A DNA stretch of 33,372 bases, from positions 1-33,372 of the forward strand of contig JAEUPJ010000087.1 in assembly GCA_016790285.1 (NCBI GenBank), in the 5' to 3' direction. The notes under the pieces were generated by a model. That model made no database searches, was not told the origin of the DNA, and saw nothing but the letters and a program-made list of their open reading frames with translations. The translations under genes and the position numbers were made by a program. The DNA comes from Roseateles sp. GTDB taxonomy: Bacteria > Pseudomonadota > Gammaproteobacteria > Burkholderiales > Burkholderiaceae_C. Of this stretch, positions 1 to 8,444 are shown in pieces (within the stretch, counting starts at the first letter, position 1; the number at the start of each line of letters is the position of its first letter).

Positions 1-459
1 TTCTACGGCCAGTGCGCCGAACTGTGCGGCAAGGAACACGCCTACATGCCGATCCACGTCAAGGTGGTGAGCGCCGAGGCCTACAGCGCCTGGGTCGATG
101 CTGAGAAGAAGAAGATGGCCGCCAAGGCCGACGACCCGTCCAAGGTTTGGGTGCTGCCCGCCCTGGTGGCGCGTGGTGAGAAGGTCTATGCCGCCAATTG
201 CGCGGCCTGCCATGGCGCGGCCGGCAAGGGCGCCGGCCCGATCAAGGCACTCGATGCCTCGGCCGTGGTGCTGGATGCCGACAAGAGCAAGCAGATGGCG
301 ATCCTGCTGAACGGCGCCGGCAACGGCGCCATGCCGGCCTGGAAGCAACTCAGCGACACCGAGTTGGCGGCCGTGATCACCTACACGAAGAACAGCTGGT
401 CGAACCAGACGGGCCAGATCGTGCAGCCCGCCGAGATGGCGGCCGCGCGCGCGAAGTAA
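1..459 (+). CDS. coxB: cytochrome c oxidase subunit II, C-terminal part, with fused cytochrome c domain
   Basis: This is a 5'-truncated gene; 152 residues are visible and the reading frame is open from base 1. The first visible residues carry the end of the CuA site, CAELCGKEHAYM (C5, E7, C9, H13, M16). CuA is the centre that takes electrons from cytochrome c. After a linker, a c-type heme motif CAACH (C67, C70, H71) and a downstream NGAMPAW (M111, the probable axial ligand) form a fused cytochrome c domain, as in caa3-type subunit II. The protein should be membrane anchored with both domains in the periplasm, but the transmembrane helices lie outside the window. It is followed 24 bases later by coxA in the same direction. 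Family assignment is secure. Whether the enzyme accepts electrons only through the fused heme is inference. Confidence 0.95.
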   Translation, partial: FYGQCAELCGKEHAYMPIHVKVVSAEAYSAWVDAEKKKMAAKADDPSKVWVLPALVARGEKVYAANCAACHGAAGKGAGPIKALDASAVVLDADKSKQMAILLNGAGNGAMPAWKQLSDTELAAVITYTKNSWSNQTGQIVQPAEMAAARAK

Positions 460-483
460 ACGAAGACAGGCAAGGACCAGACC

Positions 484-2115
484 ATGAGCGCAGTGCTTGA
501 CCCTCACGGCCACGCCGCCGGGCACGACCACCACGACGACCATCACCACGCGCCCACCGGCTGGCGCCGCTGGGTGTTTGCCACGAACCACAAGGACATC
601 GGCACGATGTACCTGTTGTTCGCCTTTGCGATGCTGATGATCGGCGGCGTGCTCGCCCTGGGCATCCGCGCCGAGTTGTTCCAGCCCGGCCTGCAGTACG
701 TGAACCCCGAGCTGTTCAACCAGCTCACCACCATGCACGGCCTGATCATGGTGTTCGGCGCCATCATGCCGGCCTTCGTGGGCTTCGCGAACTGGATGAT
801 CCCGCTGCAGATCGGGGCCTCCGACATGGCCTTCGCGCGCATGAACAACTTCAGCTTCTGGCTGATGATCCCGGCGGCCATCATGCTGGCGGGCTCGTTC
901 TTCATGCCCGGCGGCGCCCCGGCGGCCGGCTGGACGCTCTATGCGCCGCTGACCCTGCAGATGGGCCCCTCGATGGACGCCGGCATCTTCGCGATGCACA
1001 TCCTCGGCGCCTCGTCGATCATGGGCTCGATCAACATCATCGTCACCATCCTCAACATGCGCGCTCCGGGCATGACGCTGATGAAGATGCCGATGTTCGT
1101 GTGGACCTGGTTGATCACCGCCTACCTGCTGATCGCGGTGATGCCGGTGCTGGCCGGCGCCATCACCATGACGCTGACCGACCGTCACTTCGGCACCAGC
1201 TTCTTCAACCCGGCGGGTGGCGGCGACCCGGTGATGTACCAGCACATCTTCTGGTTCTTCGGGCACCCCGAGGTCTACATCATGATCCTGCCGGCCTTCG
1301 GCATCGTGAGCCAGATCGTGCCGGCCTTCGCCCGCAAGCGCCTGTTCGGCTACGCCTCGATGGTCTACGCGACCGCCTCGATCGCCATCCTGAGCTTCAT
1401 CGTCTGGGCCCACCACATGTTCGCCACCGGCATGCCGGTGACCGGGCAGCTGTTCTTCATGTACGCGACCATGCTGATCGCGGTGCCCACGGGCGTGAAG
1501 ATCTTCAACTGGCTGGCCACGATGTGGCGCGGCTCGATGACCTTCGAGACCCCGATGCTGTGGGCCGTGGGCTTCATCTTCGTGTTCACGATGGGCGGCT
1601 TCACCGGCCTGATCTGCGCGATGGCCCCCATCGACATCCAGATCCAGGACACCTACTACGTCGTGGCCCACTTCCACTACGTGCTGGTGGCCGGCTCCCT
1701 GTACGCGCTGTTCGCCGGCGTCTACTACTGGGGCCCGAAGTGGACCGGCGTGATGTATTCCGAGACCCGCGGCAAGATCCACTTCTGGGGCTCGCTGGTG
1801 TTCTTCAACATCACCTTCTTCCCGATGCACTTCCTGGGTCTGGCCGGCATGCCCCGTCGCTATGCCGACTACCCGATGCAGTTCACCGACTTCAACCAGA
1901 TCGCCTCCATCGGCGCCTTCGGTTTCGGCCTGATGCAGGTGTACTTCTTCCTGTTCGTCGTCGTGCCGATGATGCGCGGCAAGGGTGAGAAGGCTTCCCA
2001 GAAGCCGTGGGAAGCCGCTGAAGGCCTGGAGTGGGAAGTGCCGTCGCCGGCTCCCTTCCACACTTTCGAGGAGCCGCCCAAGCTGGACGCTTCCGCCACC
2101 CGCATCGTCGGCTGA
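484..2115 (+). CDS. coxA: cytochrome c oxidase subunit I
   Basis: This is the catalytic heme-copper oxidase subunit (543 aa, about 12 transmembrane helices), which reduces O2 to water and pumps protons. Visible ligands are H85 and H398 for heme a, H396 for heme a3, and H261, H310 and H311 for CuB. Y265 in GHPEVY is the cross-linked tyrosine. E263, D114 (GASDMAF) and the N121/N122 pair fit the D channel, and K339 in PTGVKIF fits the K channel, so this is an A1-type oxidase. The first 25 residues form a histidine-rich extension (8 His between residues 8 and 22) ahead of the conserved GWRRW segment. The start ATG has an AAGGA element 7 bases upstream. The gene lies between coxB and the cox assembly genes. 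Confidence 0.98.
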   Translation: MSAVLDPHGHAAGHDHHDDHHHAPTGWRRWVFATNHKDIGTMYLLFAFAMLMIGGVLALGIRAELFQPGLQYVNPELFNQLTTMHGLIMVFGAIMPAFVGFANWMIPLQIGASDMAFARMNNFSFWLMIPAAIMLAGSFFMPGGAPAAGWTLYAPLTLQMGPSMDAGIFAMHILGASSIMGSINIIVTILNMRAPGMTLMKMPMFVWTWLITAYLLIAVMPVLAGAITMTLTDRHFGTSFFNPAGGGDPVMYQHIFWFFGHPEVYIMILPAFGIVSQIVPAFARKRLFGYASMVYATASIAILSFIVWAHHMFATGMPVTGQLFFMYATMLIAVPTGVKIFNWLATMWRGSMTFETPMLWAVGFIFVFTMGGFTGLICAMAPIDIQIQDTYYVVAHFHYVLVAGSLYALFAGVYYWGPKWTGVMYSETRGKIHFWGSLVFFNITFFPMHFLGLAGMPRRYADYPMQFTDFNQIASIGAFGFGLMQVYFFLFVVVPMMRGKGEKASQKPWEAAEGLEWEVPSPAPFHTFEEPPKLDASATRIVG

Positions 2116-2125
2116 GGCGCAGTCC

Positions 2126-2242
2126 ATGACGACGCCTGAGCAGCGCAAGGCCAACCGTCGGCTGGGGCTCATCCTGCTGACGGTGGCCCTGACCTTCGGG
2201 TTCGGCTTCATCGTCAAGATGGCGATGTTCGGCAGCCACTGA
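2126..2242 (+). CDS. cytochrome oxidase small assembly protein (38 aa)
   Basis: This short gene starts at ATG 2126, 10 bases after coxA, and ends one base before the ctaG start. The product MTTPEQRKANRRLGLILL... has a short charged N-terminus and one transmembrane helix (about residues 13-34), ending in FGSH. Its size, sequence style and position between coxA and ctaG match the family annotated as cytochrome oxidase small assembly protein in Burkholderiales. A GAGG element lies just upstream of the ATG. A longer in-frame reading exists but overlaps coxA and has no support. The molecular role is not known to me beyond its association with oxidase assembly. Confidence 0.85.
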   Translation: MTTPEQRKANRRLGLILLTVALTFGFGFIVKMAMFGSH

Positions 2243-2243
2243 G

Positions 2244-2846
2244 ATGCAGTTCCTCGCCGCCCTGCGCCGCGACAACCGCCAGCTCCTCGTGAAGCTGGCC
2301 GTCATCGTCGCGCTGATGTTCGGCTTCGGCTATGCGCTGGTGCCGCTGTACAAGGCGATCTGCGAGGCGCTGGGCATCAACGTGCTGTCGCTGGCCGAGC
2401 GGCAGGGCCTGCTGGCCGACAAGGGTGTGGCCAACGGCAACGGGCAGGTCGACTACAGCCGCAGCATCACGGTGGAGTTCGACACCAATGCCCGCGGCCC
2501 CTGGGATTTCAAGCCGGCGGTGCGCCACATGACGGTGCATCCGGGCGAGCTGAGCACGGTCATGTACGAGTTCCGCAACAAGCAGGACCGCACCATGGCC
2601 GCTCAGGCCATCCCGAGCTACGCGCCCATGCAGGCCAGCGCGCACTTCAACAAGCTGGAATGCTTCTGCTTCAACGAATACACGTTGCAGCCGGGCGAGA
2701 GCAAGCAGTGGCCGGTCGTCTTCGTGATCGACCCCAAGCTGCCCAAGGATGTGAAGACCATCACCCTCTCGTACACCTTCTTCGAGGTGGCGGGCAAGGG
2801 CGGTTTCAAGGTCGGGCAGGCGCCCCAGAAGGCGGGGGCGCTGTGA
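2244..2846 (+). CDS. ctaG: cytochrome c oxidase assembly protein CtaG/Cox11
   Basis: This is a copper chaperone (200 aa) that delivers Cu(I) to the CuB site of subunit I. It has one N-terminal transmembrane helix (about residues 15-35) followed by a periplasmic domain. The diagnostic CFCF motif (C140, C142) and the conserved upstream cysteine C40 in LYKAIC are present, as is the YTLQPGE segment that follows CFCF in this family. The length is normal. The ATG is one base after the stop of the small protein, so translation is probably coupled. Its stop overlaps the start of the DUF2970 gene by 4 bases (GTGA). Placement next to coxA and coxC fits CuB maturation. Confidence 0.96.
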   Translation: MQFLAALRRDNRQLLVKLAVIVALMFGFGYALVPLYKAICEALGINVLSLAERQGLLADKGVANGNGQVDYSRSITVEFDTNARGPWDFKPAVRHMTVHPGELSTVMYEFRNKQDRTMAAQAIPSYAPMQASAHFNKLECFCFNEYTLQPGESKQWPVVFVIDPKLPKDVKTITLSYTFFEVAGKGGFKVGQAPQKAGAL

Positions 2847-3085
2847 ACAAGCCCGGCGCGGATCTGAAGGAAGCGGTGAGCCGCAAGGCCTCCTTCGGCC
2901 AGACGATCTCGGCCGTGGCCTGGAGTTTTTTCGGCGTGCGCCGGGGCAAGGACCATGAGAACGACATGGCCAAGCTCAACCCGGTGCACGTGGTGATTGC
3001 GGGCGTGCTCGGTGCCGCCCTGTTTGTGTTGATGCTGGTGCTGCTGGTCCGCTGGGTCATCGGCAGCGGCGTGGCGGCGGCCTGA
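2843..3085 (+). CDS. DUF2970 family membrane protein (80 aa)
   Basis: The gene starts with GTG at 2843 in a GTGA overlap with the ctaG stop, which decides this start. The 80-residue product has a basic, partly amphipathic N-terminal half (SFGQTISAVAWSFFGVRRG), then NDMAKLNPVHVVIAGV leading into one transmembrane helix (about residues 50-74). This matches the DUF2970 pattern found in proteobacterial cox operons between ctaG and coxC. Function is unknown; a minor assembly or accessory role in the oxidase is inferred only from position. Confidence 0.85.
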   Translation: MNKPGADLKEAVSRKASFGQTISAVAWSFFGVRRGKDHENDMAKLNPVHVVIAGVLGAALFVLMLVLLVRWVIGSGVAAA

Positions 3086-3132
3086 CGGCCGGCGCGGCAG
3101 AGTTCAGAACGAGCGAGAACTAGGAGAACGAC

Positions 3133-4017
3133 ATGTCGGCAGCGACAACCCCGGGCAAGACCCCGTACTACTTCGTCCCGGCGCCCTCGCGGCACCCGGT
3201 GATGGCCGCGACCGGCCTGTTCTTCGTCATCCTCGGTGCCGGCCAGTGGGTCAACGGCCACGGCTGGGGCATGTACTCGCTCTTCGGCGGCCTGGCCCTG
3301 TGGGCGCTCGTGCTCAAGCAGTGGTTCGGTGACGCCATCAGCGAAAGCGAAGGCGGCCTCTACAGCGACCGCATCGACGTCTCCTTCCGCTGGAGCATGG
3401 GCTGGTTCATCTTCTCGGAGGTGATGTTCTTCGCGGCGTTCTTCGGTGCGCTGTACTGGGCCCGGGTGTTCTCGGTGCCGTCCCTGGGCAGCCTCGAGAA
3501 CGCACTGCTGTGGCCTGACTTCAAGGCCATCTGGCCGAGCACCGCCGCCGGCTACACCGCGGCGCCGGCCGGCACGGTCGAGGCCTTCAGCACCATGGGC
3601 CCCTGGCCCATCCCGACGATCAACACCGCGCTGCTGCTGACCTCGGGTGTCACGCTGACCATCGCCCACCACGCGCTGATCGCCGGCAACCGCGCCAAGA
3701 CCATCGCCTGGATGTGGGTCACGGTGCTGCTGGGTGCGACCTTCCTGGGCTTCCAGGCCTACGAGTACCACCACGCCTATGCCGAGCTGAACCTCAAGCT
3801 CACGTCCGGCATCTACGGCTCGACCTTCTTCATGCTGACGGGCTTCCACGGCTTCCACGTCTGCGTGGGTGCGCTGATGCTGCTGTTCATCACGCTGCGC
3901 CTGATGAAGGGCCACTTCACAGCCGACCGCCACTTCGGCTTCGAGGGTGCGGCCTGGTACTGGCACTTCGTGGACGTCGTGTGGCTGGGCCTGTACGTCA
4001 TCGTCTACTGGATGTGA
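3133..4017 (+). CDS. coxC: cytochrome c oxidase subunit III
   Basis: This is subunit III of the aa3-type oxidase (294 aa, seven predicted transmembrane helices). Subunit III stabilises subunit I and supports proton uptake. Family signatures include FIFSEVMFFAAFFGALYWAR, with the conserved membrane glutamate, the TGFHGFHVCVGALML segment, and the C-terminal YWHFVDVVWLGLYVIVYW. The start ATG is preceded by AGGAG at good spacing. A 47-base gap separates it from the DUF2970 gene. An intrinsic terminator follows 23 bases after the stop, which marks the end of the coxB-coxC transcription unit. Confidence 0.97.
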   Translation: MSAATTPGKTPYYFVPAPSRHPVMAATGLFFVILGAGQWVNGHGWGMYSLFGGLALWALVLKQWFGDAISESEGGLYSDRIDVSFRWSMGWFIFSEVMFFAAFFGALYWARVFSVPSLGSLENALLWPDFKAIWPSTAAGYTAAPAGTVEAFSTMGPWPIPTINTALLLTSGVTLTIAHHALIAGNRAKTIAWMWVTVLLGATFLGFQAYEYHHAYAELNLKLTSGIYGSTFFMLTGFHGFHVCVGALMLLFITLRLMKGHFTADRHFGFEGAAWYWHFVDVVWLGLYVIVYWM

Positions 4018-4040
4018 CGCGGGCCACCGCGCCGACGACA

Positions 4041-4067
4041 AGCGCCGCAGTCGCGGCGCTTTTTTTT
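4041..4067 (+). terminator. intrinsic terminator after coxC
   Basis: A perfect 8-base-pair GC stem (AGCGCCGC / GCGGCGCT) with an AGTC loop spans 4041-4060. It runs directly into eight T residues (4060-4067, the first paired). This is a textbook Rho-independent terminator for the coxB-coxC unit. It also lies downstream of the convergent minus-strand gene at 4073-4297. Confidence 0.93.
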
Positions 4068-4072
4068 GGCGT

Positions 4073-4297
4073 TCAACCGTTGCGGACCGGCAGCCCCGTC
4101 GGTTGGATCCAGCCCATCTTCCAGCTCAGCAGGATGACCAGGAACAGCGCCACCGACAACGCGACCCGCAGCGCCAGCGCGCGGGCCATGTTGGGGCTGC
4201 GCTTGGCGTTGCCCTGGCCCTTGCGCAGCATGAAGATGCCGGCCGCGGCCAGCGCGCCGAGGATGCCGATGAAGGCGATCAGGAACACGAATTTCAT
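4073..4297 (-). CDS. twin transmembrane protein (DUF2909 family, 74 aa)
   Basis: This is a 74-residue membrane protein with two hydrophobic helices: MKFVFLIAFIGILGALAAAG at the N-terminus and about residues 43-62 (ALRVALSVALFLVILLSW). They are separated by a basic loop (RKGQGNAKRSPNMARAL). The architecture and its place between coxC and SURF1 match the DUF2909 twin transmembrane family of beta- and gammaproteobacterial cox loci. It is convergent with coxC and divergent from SURF1, with only 30 bases between the two divergent starts. No biochemical function is known to me. Confidence 0.85.
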   Translation of the reverse strand: MKFVFLIAFIGILGALAAAGIFMLRKGQGNAKRSPNMARALALRVALSVALFLVILLSWKMGWIQPTGLPVRNG

Positions 4298-4327
4298 GGG
4301 CGTGGATTATCCGCCTGGGGTGCCCGC

Positions 4328-5035
4328 ATGACCGCGCGGGGCTGGCTTGTCCTGGTCGCTGCACTGGTGGCGGCGGCGATCACCGCGCGGCTTGGCGTGT
4401 GGCAGCTCGACCGCGCGCAGCAGAAGATCGACCTGCAGGCGGCGATCGACGCCGAAGGGGCTCGGCCGCCTTTGACCCACGCCGAGCTCGCTGGGCCTGA
4501 TCAGTTGCACCGCCGTGTGCAACTGCGCGGCAGCTGGGTCCCCGAACGCACGGTGTGGCTCGACAACCGGCCCATGGACGGCCGCGCCGGCTTCTACGTC
4601 GTCACGCCGCTGCGTCTGGCGGGTCGCAGCGACGCCATCCTGGTGCAGCGAGGCTGGGCGCCGCGCGACCCGGTGCGCCGCGATCATCTGCCGCCGCTGG
4701 TCACGCCACCGGGTGAAGTCGAAGTCGTCGGGCGACTGGCCGCGACGCCGTCGCGGCTTTATGAGCTGGGCGAGGGGGGCGGCGGGCCGATCCGGCAAAA
4801 TCTCGACCCGGCGACCTTCGCGGTCGAGACGGGGCTGCCGTTGCTGCCCCTGACCGTCGTGCAGACGGCCGGTGCCGACGACGGCGGCCTGCTGCGCCAC
4901 TGGCCCGCGCCTGACCTGGGCCTGCACAAACACTATGGCTACGCCTTCCAATGGTTCGCGCTCTGCGCGCTGATCCTCGCCCTTTATGTCTGGTTCCAAC
5001 ACCTCCGCCCCCGGCTCCGCCGCCAGCCCGCCTGA
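4328..5035 (+). CDS. SURF1 family oxidase assembly protein
   Basis: This is a SURF1/Shy1 family protein (235 aa) that assists heme a insertion into subunit I. It has the typical two-helix topology, with transmembrane segments at about residues 5-23 and 205-223 and a periplasmic domain between them. Family motifs visible are RLGVWQLDRAQQK after the first helix, VWLDNRPMDGRAGFYVVTPLRL around residues 76-97, ILVQRGWAPRD around 104-114, and the C-terminal HYGYAFQWFALCAL. The ATG at 4328 sits just before the first helix. Upstream in-frame sequence overlaps the terminator and the opposing gene and is not supported. The 3' end overlaps the next gene by 50 bases. Confidence 0.93.
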   Translation: MTARGWLVLVAALVAAAITARLGVWQLDRAQQKIDLQAAIDAEGARPPLTHAELAGPDQLHRRVQLRGSWVPERTVWLDNRPMDGRAGFYVVTPLRLAGRSDAILVQRGWAPRDPVRRDHLPPLVTPPGEVEVVGRLAATPSRLYELGEGGGGPIRQNLDPATFAVETGLPLLPLTVVQTAGADDGGLLRHWPAPDLGLHKHYGYAFQWFALCALILALYVWFQHLRPRLRRQPA

Positions 5036-5693
5036 GCCGTTGAGCTTCACGGTGCACACCCAGCCGGACCCGCGCGCCCTGGCCGGCGCGCCGCAGCAAC
5101 GCACGGGCCGGCTCAAGATGCTCCTGGTGCTGGCCATTTGCGCCGCGCCGGTCATCGCGTCCTACTTCACCTTCTACGTCATCAAGCCGCAGGGCTCGGC
5201 CTATGGTGAGCTCATCGCGCCGCCGGTGGAGTTGCCGGCCGACCTGCCCCTGACCGACCTGCAGGGCCGCGCCGTGGCTGCCGAATCGCTGCGCGGCCAG
5301 TGGCTGCTGATCGCCGTGCAGCCCGCGGCCTGCGACGCGGCCTGCGAGCGCGAGCTGTTCGTGCAGCGGCAGCTGCGGGAGATGCTCGGCAAGGAGCGAG
5401 CCCGGGTCGACAAGGTCTGGCTCATCCCCGACGACGGCACGCCGCGTCCCGAGGTGCTCGCCGCCGTCATGCAAAAGGGCGTGGAGGCCACCGTGCTGCG
5501 CGTGCCGCAGGCGCGCCTGGCCGCTTGGCTCAAGCCCGCGCAGGGCAAGGCGCTGAACGAGCACTTCTACGTCGTCGACCCGGTGGGCCGCTGGATGCTG
5601 CGCGCGCCGGCCGACCCCGATCCCAAGAAGTTCCAGGGCGACCTCAACAAGCTGCTCAAGGCCAGCGCCGGCTGGGACAAGCCGGGCCGCTGA
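4986..5693 (+). CDS. membrane-anchored SCO-like (thioredoxin-fold) protein of the cox locus
   Basis: This 235-residue protein has a proline/serine-rich N-terminus, one transmembrane helix (about residues 44-66) and a periplasmic domain. The domain contains a CxxxC motif (C116, C120 in PAACDAACERELF) after a beta-strand-like WLLIAVQ. A histidine (H193 in NEHFYVVDPVGRW) lies where SCO proteins have their copper-binding DH. The pattern suggests a SCO1/SenC-related thioredoxin fold with a possible Cys-Cys-His metal site. The start lies inside SURF1 (50-base overlap) and the stop is 7 bases before ctaA, so the genes are tightly linked. Homologues at this position in Burkholderiales are usually left as uncharacterised membrane proteins. 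A role in copper or disulfide handling is inference. Confidence 0.75.
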   Translation: MSGSNTSAPGSAASPPEPLSFTVHTQPDPRALAGAPQQRTGRLKMLLVLAICAAPVIASYFTFYVIKPQGSAYGELIAPPVELPADLPLTDLQGRAVAAESLRGQWLLIAVQPAACDAACERELFVQRQLREMLGKERARVDKVWLIPDDGTPRPEVLAAVMQKGVEATVLRVPQARLAAWLKPAQGKALNEHFYVVDPVGRWMLRAPADPDPKKFQGDLNKLLKASAGWDKPGR

Positions 5694-5700
5694 CACCACG

Positions 5701-6798
5701 ATGCAAGACGTCCTGCTTCCCCTCGGCCAGGTGGCTGCCATCGGCGGCGCGGTCGCCATCGGCCCGCTGCTGTGGTGGCGCCAGCGCTCGCGCGCGAGCT
5801 CGCCCGCGGGGCGCCTGCGGGCGCTGACGCTGCTCACGCTGTTCCTGACCTTCGATCTGATCGTCTTCGGCGCCTTCACGCGCCTGACCGACTCGGGCCT
5901 GGGTTGCCCGGACTGGCCGGGCTGCTACAGCGCTGCCAGCCCCGTGGGCGCGCGCGAGCACATCCAGGCCGCGCAGGCGGCCATGCCCACGGGCCCGGTG
6001 ACGCACGGCAAGGCCTGGATCGAAATGATCCACCGCTACCTCGCCAGCGGCGTGGGCCTGCTCATCCTCGTGATGGCGGTGCTGAGCTGGCGGCTGCGGC
6101 GCCAGGCGCGGCCAGTGGGTGAGGCCGCCCCCTCGCCGTGGCTGCCCACGCTCACGCTCGTGTGGGTCTGCGTGCAGGGCGCATTCGGCGCACTGACCGT
6201 CACGATGAAGCTCTTCCCGGCCATCGTGACGCTGCACCTGCTCTTCGGCATGGGCCTGCTGATGTTGCTGGCCTGGCAGCACGAGGCCTACCGGCCCCAG
6301 CCCATCCCGGTGCCCGGCGCCCTGCGCACGGGCGCGGTGGTCGTGCTGCTGCTGGCGCTGCTGCAGGTGGCGCTCGGTGGCTGGGTCAGCACCAACTACG
6401 CCGTGCTCGCCTGCGACGAGTTCCCCACCTGCCATGGCGGCCAGTGGTGGCCCCAGCTGGACTTTGCCCAGGGCTTCCAGCTCTGGCGCGAACTCGGCCA
6501 ACGCGCCGGCGGCGGCTACCTCAGCTTCGAGGCGCTTGCGGCCATCCACACGGCCCACCGCATCGGCGCGGCGGTGGTCTTCGCGGCCCTTCTGGCGCTC
6601 GCCTGGCGGCTGCGTGCCCATGCACCGCAGGCCTCGCGCGCGCTCGTCGCGGTCGCTGGCTGGCAGTTCGCCTCGGGCCTGTCCAACGTCGTGCTCGACT
6701 GGCCCATCGTCGCCGCGCTGGCCCACACCGCGGGTGCCGCGGTGATGCTGGGCCTGCTCACCACCCTGTTTGCCCGCCTGCGGCGCATCGCTCCCTGA
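5701..6798 (+). CDS. ctaA: heme A synthase (Cox15/CtaA)
   Basis: This is an integral membrane monooxygenase (365 aa, eight predicted helices) that oxidises the C8 methyl of heme O to the formyl group of heme A. Conserved histidines sit at H111 ([10 protein letters not shown]), H179 (VTLHLLFG), H283/H286 (IHTAHRIG) and H342 (ALAHTAGA), in the two four-helix halves of the family. Extracellular cysteine pairs occur at C69/C75 ([10 protein letters not shown]) and C238/C244 ([11 protein letters not shown]). It begins 7 bases after the SCO-like gene and ends 2 bases before ctaB, which supplies its substrate heme O. Confidence 0.95.
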   Translation: MQDVLLPLGQVAAIGGAVAIGPLLWWRQRSRASSPAGRLRALTLLTLFLTFDLIVFGAFTRLTDSGLGCPDWPGCYSAASPVGAREHIQAAQAAMPTGPVTHGKAWIEMIHRYLASGVGLLILVMAVLSWRLRRQARPVGEAAPSPWLPTLTLVWVCVQGAFGALTVTMKLFPAIVTLHLLFGMGLLMLLAWQHEAYRPQPIPVPGALRTGAVVVLLLALLQVALGGWVSTNYAVLACDEFPTCHGGQWWPQLDFAQGFQLWRELGQRAGGGYLSFEALAAIHTAHRIGAAVVFAALLALAWRLRAHAPQASRALVAVAGWQFASGLSNVVLDWPIVAALAHTAGAAVMLGLLTTLFARLRRIAP

Positions 6799-6800
6799 TC

Positions 6801-7706
6801 ATGGCCTCCACGTCCACCGCCAGTGCCTTCGTGCACAGCCCGCGCTGGCAGCAGTTCTACCAGCTGACCAAGCCGCGCGTCGTCCAGCTCATCGTCTTCT
6901 GCGCCGCCATCGGCATGGCCCTGGCCGTGCCCGGCCTGCCGAACCTGTCGCAGGCGCTCACCATGCTCGCCGCCATCGCCGGCATCTGGCTCGTGGCGGG
7001 TGCGGCGGCGGCCTTCAACTGCCTGATCGAGGACGGCATCGACGCCCGCATGAAGCGCACCGCCTGGCGCGCCACGGCCAAGGGTGAGCTCAGCCGCCCG
7101 CAGACCCTGGCCTTCTCGGCGCTGCTGTGCGGCATCGGCATGGCCATCCTGGGTCTGTACGTGAACGTGCTGACGATGTGGCTCACCTTCGCCACCTTCG
7201 TGGGCTATGCGGTCATCTACACCGTCATCCTCAAGCCCATGACGCCGCAGAACATCGTCATCGGCGGCGCTTCCGGGGCCATGCCGCCGGTGCTGGGCTG
7301 GGCAGCGCTGCGCGGCGAGCTGGGTTTCGAGGCCTGGTTGCTGTGCCTGATCATCTTCCTCTGGACGCCGCCGCATTTCTGGGCCCTGGCGCTGTACCGC
7401 GCCGAGGACTACGCCCGCGCCGGCCTGCCCATGCTGCCGGTGACGCATGGCAACGACTACACGCGGCTGCAGATCCTGCTCTACACCTGGGTGCTGTTCG
7501 CGGCGACGCTGCTGCCCTTCCTGACAGGCATGAGTGGCTGGTTCTACCTGGCCAGTGCCATCGCGCTGGGCCTGGGCTTCTGCGGCTATGCCTTCCGGCT
7601 GTGGCGCGGTTATTCGGAGATGCTGGCGCGGCGGACCTTCTGGTTCTCCATCTGGCATCTGTCGCTGCTCTTCGCAGCCCTGCTGATCGACCACTACCTG
7701 AATTGA
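6801..7706 (+). CDS. ctaB: protoheme IX farnesyltransferase (heme O synthase)
   Basis: This is a polytopic UbiA-family prenyltransferase (301 aa) that adds a farnesyl group to heme B to make heme O. Motifs seen are [15 protein letters not shown] near the N-terminus, the first aspartate-rich motif [15 protein letters not shown], the second conserved loop [17 protein letters not shown] followed by GAMPPVLGW, and [26 protein letters not shown]. The ATG at 6801 is 2 bases after the ctaA stop. A long in-frame extension upstream overlaps ctaA and is rejected. Together with ctaA it forms the heme A branch of the locus. Confidence 0.96.
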   Translation: MASTSTASAFVHSPRWQQFYQLTKPRVVQLIVFCAAIGMALAVPGLPNLSQALTMLAAIAGIWLVAGAAAAFNCLIEDGIDARMKRTAWRATAKGELSRPQTLAFSALLCGIGMAILGLYVNVLTMWLTFATFVGYAVIYTVILKPMTPQNIVIGGASGAMPPVLGWAALRGELGFEAWLLCLIIFLWTPPHFWALALYRAEDYARAGLPMLPVTHGNDYTRLQILLYTWVLFAATLLPFLTGMSGWFYLASAIALGLGFCGYAFRLWRGYSEMLARRTFWFSIWHLSLLFAALLIDHYLN

Positions 7707-7718
7707 GCCCACCTTCCT

Positions 7719-7773
7719 ACCGGCTTTGCCGGCGCCCTCGAGGGGGCGCAGCCAGTGGCCCGGCAAAGCCGGT
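7719..7773. repeat. GC-rich nested palindromic repeat (REP-like), copy 1
   Basis: Perfect 14-base arms ACCGGCTTTGCCGG (7719-7732) and CCGGCAAAGCCGGT (7760-7773) enclose an inner imperfect palindrome, GCGCCCTC / GAGGGGGCGC (7732-7749). It lies in the 136-base gap between ctaB and the SCO gene. I recognise this style (a CCCTC(G/A)AGGGGG core flanked by CCGGC/GCCGG arms) as a dispersed intergenic repeat of Burkholderiales genomes. It could also act as a transcription terminator or mRNA-stabilising hairpin. Confidence 0.7.
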
Positions 7774-7842
7774 TCCACGGCAGCCGCTGGGTCTTGCGAG
7801 TCCTGCGACGCGAATGACGCGTAGCGCCCTGGAGATGTTGCA

Positions 7843-8439
7843 ATGAAAACCCGTCGTTTCGCCCTGGCCGCTGTGGCCACGCTCGCGCTGGCCGGCTGCC
7901 AGAAGTCCGGCCCCGAGAAGCAGGCCTTCAAGGGCGTGGACCTGACAGGCGCGGAGTACGCGCGCCAGCTCAACCTCACCGACCAGGACGGCCGCGCCCG
8001 CTCGCTGGCGGACTTCAAGGGCAAGGTGCTGGTCGTCTTCTTCGGCTACACGCAGTGCCCCGATGTCTGCCCCACGACCATGGCCGAGGTCGCCGAGGTC
8101 AAGCGCTCCCTGGGCGCGGATGGCGACAAGGTGCAGGGCATCTTCGTGACCATCGACCCCGAGCGCGACACCGGCCAGTTGCTCAAGGCCTACATGGCCA
8201 GCTTCGACCCGAGCTTCATCGCCCTGCGCGGCAGCCCGGAGCAGACCCAGGCGGCGGCCAAGGAGTTCAAGGTCTTCTTCGCCAAGGTGCCGGGCAAGAC
8301 GCCCGAGAGCTACACGATGGACCACACGGCCGCGAGCTTCATCTTCGACACCGAGGGGCGCGTGCGTGTCTACGCCCGCTACGGCTCGGGTGCCCAGCCG
8401 CTGGCGGACGACATCAAGTTGCTCTTGGCAGAGAAATAG
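7843..8439 (+). CDS. SCO1/SenC family copper chaperone lipoprotein
   Basis: This is a 198-residue periplasmic SCO protein involved in CuA maturation of oxidase subunit II. It begins with a lipoprotein signal ending in LALAGC (lipidated C19). The thioredoxin-like domain carries FFGYTQCPDVCPTTM (C72 and C76, the CxxxC copper site), the family segment GIFVTIDPERDT, and MDHTAASFIFD with the third ligand H161. All three copper ligands are present. It closes the cox locus, separated from ctaB by a gap that holds a palindromic repeat. It may therefore be transcribed separately or by readthrough. Confidence 0.95.
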   Translation: MKTRRFALAAVATLALAGCQKSGPEKQAFKGVDLTGAEYARQLNLTDQDGRARSLADFKGKVLVVFFGYTQCPDVCPTTMAEVAEVKRSLGADGDKVQGIFVTIDPERDTGQLLKAYMASFDPSFIALRGSPEQTQAAAKEFKVFFAKVPGKTPESYTMDHTAASFIFDTEGRVRVYARYGSGAQPLADDIKLLLAEK

Positions 8440-8444
8440 ACCAC

